DNA of 64,000 nt from contig NZ_WAJT01000001.1 in the NCBI RefSeq assembly GCF_009650605.1, positions 806,001 to 870,000 of the forward strand. Reading direction: 5' to 3'. The notes beneath the pieces are model-generated. The model saw only the letters and a list, made by a program, of their open reading frames with translations, ran no database searches and was not told where the DNA came from. A program made the translations under genes and the position numbers. Of the stretch, positions 59,788-64,000 are shown one piece after another. The DNA comes from Labrenzia sp. CE80. Its GTDB lineage: Bacteria; Pseudomonadota; Alphaproteobacteria; Rhizobiales; Stappiaceae. Each line of letters starts with the position of its first letter. Positions within the stretch are counted from its first letter, which is position 1.

Positions 59788-61281
59788 ATGGAACTCACGC
59801 ATCAGGAATGGGTCGAGCGGGCGAAGGCCCTTGAATTCCCCAGACATGCACTGATCGATGGCCAGAACGTCGATGCCGTGTCCGGAAAGACCTTCGACAC
59901 GATCAATCCTGCAACCGGTGAGGTTCTGACGCGTTTGCCCGCCTGCGATGCTGCCGATGTTGACAAAGCCGTGCAAGCAGCCCGCCGGGCTTTCGAAGAC
60001 CGGCGCTGGTCGGGCAAGTCTCCCGCCGAACGCAAGGCTATCTTGCTGCGTCTTTCCGCGCTGATACTGGAAAATCAGGCAGAACTTGCGCTCCTGGACA
60101 GCTTGGACATGGGCAAACTGGTTCGCGATGCGGCGACAATTGATGTGCCGGGCGCTGCAGCGATTTTCCAGTGGTATGGCGAAGCCATCGACAAGATCTA
60201 CGATGAGATCGCTCCAACAGCCTCCAGTGATCTGGCAATGGTCCGCCGCGAGGCTCTGGGCGTCGTTGCTGCGGTTGTGCCGTGGAATTTCCCTCTTGAT
60301 ATGGCCACCTGGAAATGCGCTCCCGCCCTTGCCATGGGCAACAGCGTCATTTTGAAACCGGCAGAGCAGTCGCCGCTGTCCGCCCTGCGTCTTGCAGAAC
60401 TGGCGCGCGAGGCAGGCCTGCCCGATGGCGTCTTGAACGTTGTGACTGGTTATGGCGAAACCGCGGGGAAGGCCATCGGCCTGCATCCGGACATCGATTG
60501 CATTGCCTTCACCGGATCGACCGAAGTCGGCAAGTACTTCCTGGAGTATTCCGGCCAATCCAACATGAAGCAGGTTTGGCTTGAATGCGGAGGCAAAAGC
60601 CCGAACCTTGTTTTTGCAGACTGCGATGATCTGGACAAAGCTGCCGAAATGGCCGCCTTTGGAATTTTCTTCAATCAAGGGGAAGTCTGCACGGCCAATT
60701 CGCGTCTGCTTTTGGAAAAGTCGATCTCTGATGAATTCCTTGAGCGCCTTGTCGAAAAGGCAAAGGGGTTCAGTCCTGGCAATCCCCTGGATCCGGCATC
60801 GGCCATGGGAGCGATTGTCGACGAAGGCCAGACAATGAGGATCATGTCCTACATCGACCACGGGCGCGCCACCTGCACACTCCTGCATGGCGGCAACCGC
60901 CAGACCGTATCGGGAAAGGGTTGCTTTGTTGAGCCGACGATCTTCCGCGACGTTGCTCCCGACAACAGGCTTGCGGTCGAAGAGATCTTCGGTCCTGTGC
61001 TGGCGGTGACGACCTTTGAAAGCGAAGATGAAGCGATTACGATCGCCAATGACACGATTTACGGCCTGGCGGCGTCCGTCTGGACGTCAAGCCTATCACG
61101 TGCGCACCGTGTCTCGTCGAAGCTGCGCGCTGGCACGGTGTCGGTGAACACTGTGGATGCGCTCTCGCCCATGACACCGTTTGGTGGCTTCAAGCAATCG
61201 GGAATCGGCCGGGACCTGTCTCTCCATGCCTTCGACAAGTTCAGCGCGCTAAAAACGACCTGGATAAAACTGGAGGGCTAG
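59788..61281 (+). CDS. Aldehyde dehydrogenase (PuuC/gamma-Glu-aminobutanal type)
   Basis: 497-aa NAD(P)-dependent enzyme. VVPWNFPLDMATWKCAPALA, FTGSTEVGKYFLEYSG, WLECGGKSPNLVF with Glu266 and FFNQGEVCTANSRLLLEKS with catalytic Cys301 are intact. It most resembles PuuC-like dehydrogenases acting on aminoaldehydes. Last gene of the rightward operon, oxidising the aldehyde left by the aminotransferase to the acid. Confidence 0.94.
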   Translation: MELTHQEWVERAKALEFPRHALIDGQNVDAVSGKTFDTINPATGEVLTRLPACDAADVDKAVQAARRAFEDRRWSGKSPAERKAILLRLSALILENQAELALLDSLDMGKLVRDAATIDVPGAAAIFQWYGEAIDKIYDEIAPTASSDLAMVRREALGVVAAVVPWNFPLDMATWKCAPALAMGNSVILKPAEQSPLSALRLAELAREAGLPDGVLNVVTGYGETAGKAIGLHPDIDCIAFTGSTEVGKYFLEYSGQSNMKQVWLECGGKSPNLVFADCDDLDKAAEMAAFGIFFNQGEVCTANSRLLLEKSISDEFLERLVEKAKGFSPGNPLDPASAMGAIVDEGQTMRIMSYIDHGRATCTLLHGGNRQTVSGKGCFVEPTIFRDVAPDNRLAVEEIFGPVLAVTTFESEDEAITIANDTIYGLAASVWTSSLSRAHRVSSKLRAGTVSVNTVDALSPMTPFGGFKQSGIGRDLSLHAFDKFSALKTTWIKLEG

Positions 61282-61314
61282 TCGTCGATTGGGTCAGTCG
61301 AAGCCATTGTTCGA

Positions 61315-62232
61315 TCAACCCTTTTGTCCGTGAGATGCGATGAGCCAGTCTGCAAAAACCTCGGCGGGGCGGGCGCCGCGCTTGGCGCGGGAGACGAGAA
61401 AAAAGGCGTCCGAAGGGCGAACCTTCGGATGTCCTGCAGAGACAAGCTGGCCTGAATTGACCAGCGCGCCTGTGATCGAATGCCAGCCCAACATCACGCC
61501 ATGGCCTTCGAGGGCTGCCTGGGTCGCCTGAACGTAGTTGGTGAACGTCTGGCCTCGGCCACTAGCTGCCGTCTGAGGTGGTGGACCACCGGACTTGCTC
61601 GCTGCCCGGCGGAGATAATCGCCCCAACCCATCCAGGAAACTTCGGGGGTTCTGACATGAAGGAGCGAGACGTCATCCAGCGGCACGGGACCTTCAAAGC
61701 GCGCACGCAGGGCAGGGGCACATTGGGGTTCCACTTCCTCCTCAAAGAGCTTGGTGACGACTCCATCGCTCCAGCGGCCGTGGCCATAGCGCACGGCCAG
61801 GTCGATTCCTTCCGAGAGCTCCGGCGCACCCTGCTGTGTGGTGATGACATTGACCGTCAGATCCGGGTTGGCCTGATAAAAGGCGGCGAGGCGGGACATC
61901 AGCCAATAGGTGGCGACACCAACCGAGCAGGCGACCGTGACCGCATGAGCGCCCTGGAGTTCTGCGCGGCGGACATAGTCAACGGCATCCTCGATGCGGC
62001 CGAGACCTTCGGAAATAGCGCTTGCCAGTGTCTGTCCGGCGGCGGTCGGCCTTGCCGGACGTCTGCTGCGATCGAGAAGGCGCACGCCGATGTGTTCCTC
62101 AAGCTGCTTCACCGCCTGGCTGATTGCGGGCTGGGTCACGTTCAGTTCCGCCGCAGCGACCTGGATCGAGCCGCTGCGGGCAATCGCGGCGAATGCGGAG
62201 AGCAATCGCAAAGGGGGAAGCGAGCCTTTCAT
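61315..62232 (-). CDS. LysR-family regulator (GcvA-like)
   Basis: 305 aa: HTH SGSIQVAAAELNVTQPAISQ, AVKQLEEHIGVRLLDRSRRP, and a substrate-binding part (GVATYWLMSRLAAFYQANPD, DLAVRYGHGRWSDGVVTKLF) of the GcvA type. Divergent from the gamma-butyrobetaine hydroxylase-like gene with 106 bases between, so it most likely controls that operon. Confidence 0.92.
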   Translation of the reverse strand: MKGSLPPLRLLSAFAAIARSGSIQVAAAELNVTQPAISQAVKQLEEHIGVRLLDRSRRPARPTAAGQTLASAISEGLGRIEDAVDYVRRAELQGAHAVTVACSVGVATYWLMSRLAAFYQANPDLTVNVITTQQGAPELSEGIDLAVRYGHGRWSDGVVTKLFEEEVEPQCAPALRARFEGPVPLDDVSLLHVRTPEVSWMGWGDYLRRAASKSGGPPPQTAASGRGQTFTNYVQATQAALEGHGVMLGWHSITGALVNSGQLVSAGHPKVRPSDAFFLVSRAKRGARPAEVFADWLIASHGQKG

Positions 62233-62235
62233 AGA

Positions 62236-62251
62236 ATAACCAATAGCTTAT
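62236..62251. promoter_or_regulatory. Candidate LysR operator
   Basis: ATAA-N8-TTAT inverted repeat (ATAACCAATAGCTTAT), four bases upstream of the LysR gene and about 90 bases before the divergent gene. LysR proteins bind T-N11-A type palindromes at such places. Weak on sequence alone. Confidence 0.35.
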
Positions 62252-62338
62252 ATTTTGTTGAGTGCAACCGTTCTTCCGCGAAGGCCTGTCGTTAGCATAA
62301 AGTCTCATCCAGAAACTTAAGACCCCTTGGAGAGTCAG

Positions 62339-63469
62339 ATGGATAGCTTGCAGATCGACAGCGTCATGCTCGAAGACACTGGGCTCAGCCTGCAGTTGGC
62401 TGACGGCAGCCCGGCCTATTTTAACTACTACTGGCTGCGCGACAATTGCCCGAGTTCTTTCGACCGGCAAACGCGCGAGCGGACCTTCGATATCTTTCAT
62501 TCCCAGACTGCGCCAAAGCCGAGCGCGGTGAAGGTGGAAGAGCAGTCCCTTGTCGTCGATTGGGAAGGCGAAGCCCATCAGTCGCGCTATCCGCTCGACA
62601 TGCTCGCAACCTATGCCTATGGCGAGCGTCGGCCAGATCCGGCTGACCTGCCACGCAAACCCTGGTACTCCGATCACTATCCAGATGTCTGCCGTGTGTC
62701 CCATCCGCTGCTGTTGGAAAGCAACGAGGAACGCCGGCGCTGGATGGAAGCGCTTCTTGTTGAAGGTGTCGCCATTGTCACGGACATGCCGGACACGGAT
62801 GAAGCGCTGACACAGACCGGGCTCCAGATCGGTCAGATCCGGCCGACCTTCTTCGGTCCCTATTTCGATGTGCGGACGCACATCAAGCCAACGAACCTGG
62901 CCTTCACCTCCAAGGCTCTGGAACTGCACACGGATGTGCCTGCCGAAGAATATGCGCCGGGCATCCAGTTCCTGCATTGCCGCGCCAATTCGGTGGCCGG
63001 CGGGCTGAACCTTTTTGCCGATGGTACGGCGGTCGCCAATGATCTGCGCGAGATCGATCCGGAGGCTTTCCGTCTGCTTACCGAGATCGAGGTACCCTTC
63101 TACAAGGAGCATGATGGCTATGACATGCGCTCCTACCAGAGGGTGATCGAACTGGACCAGCACGGCGAGGTCTCCGGTGTAACCATCAGTCAGCACATGG
63201 CCGACATCTTCGATTTGCCACAGCGCACGTTCGACACCTACTATCCTGCCTTTGTACGCTTCGGTAAAATGCTGCAGGAAGAGAAATACGTCATGCGCTT
63301 CAGCCTTCAGGCAACGGAATGCATTACCTTCGACAACCATCGCATCGTCCATGGCCGCGAGGCCTATTCTGCGACCAGCGGCGAGCGCTATCTTCGCGGC
63401 ACATACACCGACCGTGGCGAGCTGCGCGGAACCTACCGTGGGCTGGTCTCTGAGGGACGTTTTAAATGA
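62339..63469 (+). CDS. Gamma-butyrobetaine hydroxylase-like 2-oxoglutarate dioxygenase
   Basis: 376 aa from the ATG at 62339, six bases after GGAG; an earlier in-frame TTG is rejected. The N-terminal DUF971-like domain (FNYYWLRDNCPSSFDRQTRE, with Cys and later His residues) is the zinc module of BBOX/TMLD enzymes. The TauD-type catalytic domain has iron ligands His197 and Asp199 (LELHTDVPAEEYAP) and His338 (DNHRIVHGRE). It would hydroxylate a carnitine-precursor-like or related substrate using Fe(II) and 2-oxoglutarate. It overlaps the next gene by four bases. Confidence 0.9.
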   Translation: MDSLQIDSVMLEDTGLSLQLADGSPAYFNYYWLRDNCPSSFDRQTRERTFDIFHSQTAPKPSAVKVEEQSLVVDWEGEAHQSRYPLDMLATYAYGERRPDPADLPRKPWYSDHYPDVCRVSHPLLLESNEERRRWMEALLVEGVAIVTDMPDTDEALTQTGLQIGQIRPTFFGPYFDVRTHIKPTNLAFTSKALELHTDVPAEEYAPGIQFLHCRANSVAGGLNLFADGTAVANDLREIDPEAFRLLTEIEVPFYKEHDGYDMRSYQRVIELDQHGEVSGVTISQHMADIFDLPQRTFDTYYPAFVRFGKMLQEEKYVMRFSLQATECITFDNHRIVHGREAYSATSGERYLRGTYTDRGELRGTYRGLVSEGRFK

Positions 63470-64000
63470 TGGATGTGGTCCAGACTGTGGACATAGAGGC
63501 CTTGCGGGTCGACCTTGCTGCGGCCTTTCGGCTGACGGCCCGGTTCGGATGGCATGAGTCCGTCGGCAATCATTTCAGCGCTGCCGTGTCCGCGGACGGA
63601 CGCCAGTTCCTGATGAACCCGAAGTGGCGGCATTTCGAATCGATCCGGGCGTCCGATCTCCTGTTACTGGATGCGGACGATACCTCGATCATGGAGACGG
63701 CGGAGGCACCCGATGCCTCTGCCTGGACCATCCACGGTACGCTTCACCGCAAGCGGCCGGATGTCCGTGTGGTGCTGCATTGCCATCCACCTCATGCCAC
63801 GGCACTGGCGGCCCTGAAGGACCTGGGACTGCCGCCGATTGACATGAACACGGCGCGCTTCTTTGGCGATCTTGCCATCGACCCGGACTGCGGCGGTATT
63901 GCCGATGACGCAGGCGAGGGGGAACATATTGCAGCGGCGCTCGGGCAGTGTTCGACCCTTTTGATGGCCAACCACGGACTGACCTGCACTGGTGACACGG
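63466..64000 (+). CDS. Class II aldolase/adducin family protein (runs off the window)
   Basis: A frame starting ATGATG at 63466, overlapping the preceding stop (ATGA), stays open for 178 codons to the window edge. LTARFGWHESVGNHFSAAVS, RHFESIRASDLLLLDADDTS, the zinc motif VVLHCHPPHATALAAL and LLMANHGLTCTGDT identify the class II aldolase/adducin fold (FucA/AraD type). Two His of HCHPPH and a later His bind zinc. Coupling to the dioxygenase suggests a lyase acting on its hydroxylated product, as 3-hydroxy-trimethyllysine aldolases do; substrate inferred. Confidence 0.9.
   Translation, partial: MMDVVQTVDIEALRVDLAAAFRLTARFGWHESVGNHFSAAVSADGRQFLMNPKWRHFESIRASDLLLLDADDTSIMETAEAPDASAWTIHGTLHRKRPDVRVVLHCHPPHATALAALKDLGLPPIDMNTARFFGDLAIDPDCGGIADDAGEGEHIAAALGQCSTLLMANHGLTCTGDT

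Overview
The window looks like the chromosome of a marine-type alphaproteobacterium of the Hyphomicrobiales, probably the Stappiaceae (Roseibium/Labrenzia/Stappia group). This is inferred from the GC-rich coding style, the pyrB-pyrC-plsY-dprA-topA-rnr gene order, a gatC/gatA/gatB set, TRAP and ABC transporters for organic acids and polyamines, and several Hyphomicrobiales-type small proteins. No rRNA, species marker or database search was available, so the genus is a guess.

Left part, 1-9.6 kb: a leftward housekeeping block. In transcription order it holds pyrB, a dihydroorotase homologue that has lost its catalytic residues (a PyrC'-type partner of PyrB), a degenerate plsY paralogue, a normal plsY, dprA, topA and the start of rnr. 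An AEC-family transporter and ruvX lie upstream on the same strand. From 9.7 to 19.9 kb come a three-gene TRAP transporter with an upstream GntR-type palindrome, an FCD-type GntR regulator, a Cache-HAMP-GGDEF-EAL protein, a Tat-exported PhoX phosphatase behind a candidate Pho box, a secreted YHS protein and a TetR regulator.

Middle part, 20-34.4 kb: gatC-GNAT-gatA and, 6 kb further on, gatB (tRNA-dependent amidotransferase). Between them lie an FAD oxidoreductase, a YjhX-like gene, a zinc-ribbon mini-protein, a small membrane protein, a DUF6455 gene and an orphan FliK-like/FlhB-C-terminal-like pair. An amino-acid-type ABC system (two permeases and a binding protein, no ATPase), a GT39-type membrane glycosyltransferase and a second GNAT follow.

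Accessory stretch, 34.4-39.5 kb: gene-poor and lower in GC. It holds a Sel1-like mini-protein, a dodecin-like gene interrupted by an in-frame TAA, a secreted SH3-like protein, tRNA-Ser(GCU), an Asp/Glu-racemase-superfamily protein lacking both catalytic cysteines, two tandem tiny ORFs with a good ribosome binding site, and a Sulfotransfer_2-type protein. No integrase or transposase was recognised.

Right part, 39.5-64 kb: a nitrogen-compound catabolic region built as two back-to-back gene sets around a LuxR-type regulator and a perfect 16-bp palindrome at 49998-50013. Leftward is a hydantoin-utilisation operon: polar amino-acid ABC transporter, D-type N-carbamoylase, flavin reductase, DapA-like aldolase, atypical SDR, hydantoinase, hydantoin racemase and LysR. 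Rightward is a polyamine-type operon: PotABCD-like transporter, nitrilase-superfamily amidase, class III aminotransferase, M20 deacylase, flavin monooxygenase-like protein, RidA, DUF1028 and aldehyde dehydrogenase. Together they could import amides, carbamoyl compounds or amines, strip the nitrogen and oxidise the resulting aldehyde; the actual substrates are not shown by the sequence. The window ends in a LysR-controlled gamma-butyrobetaine-hydroxylase-like gene coupled to a class II aldolase gene that runs off the edge.
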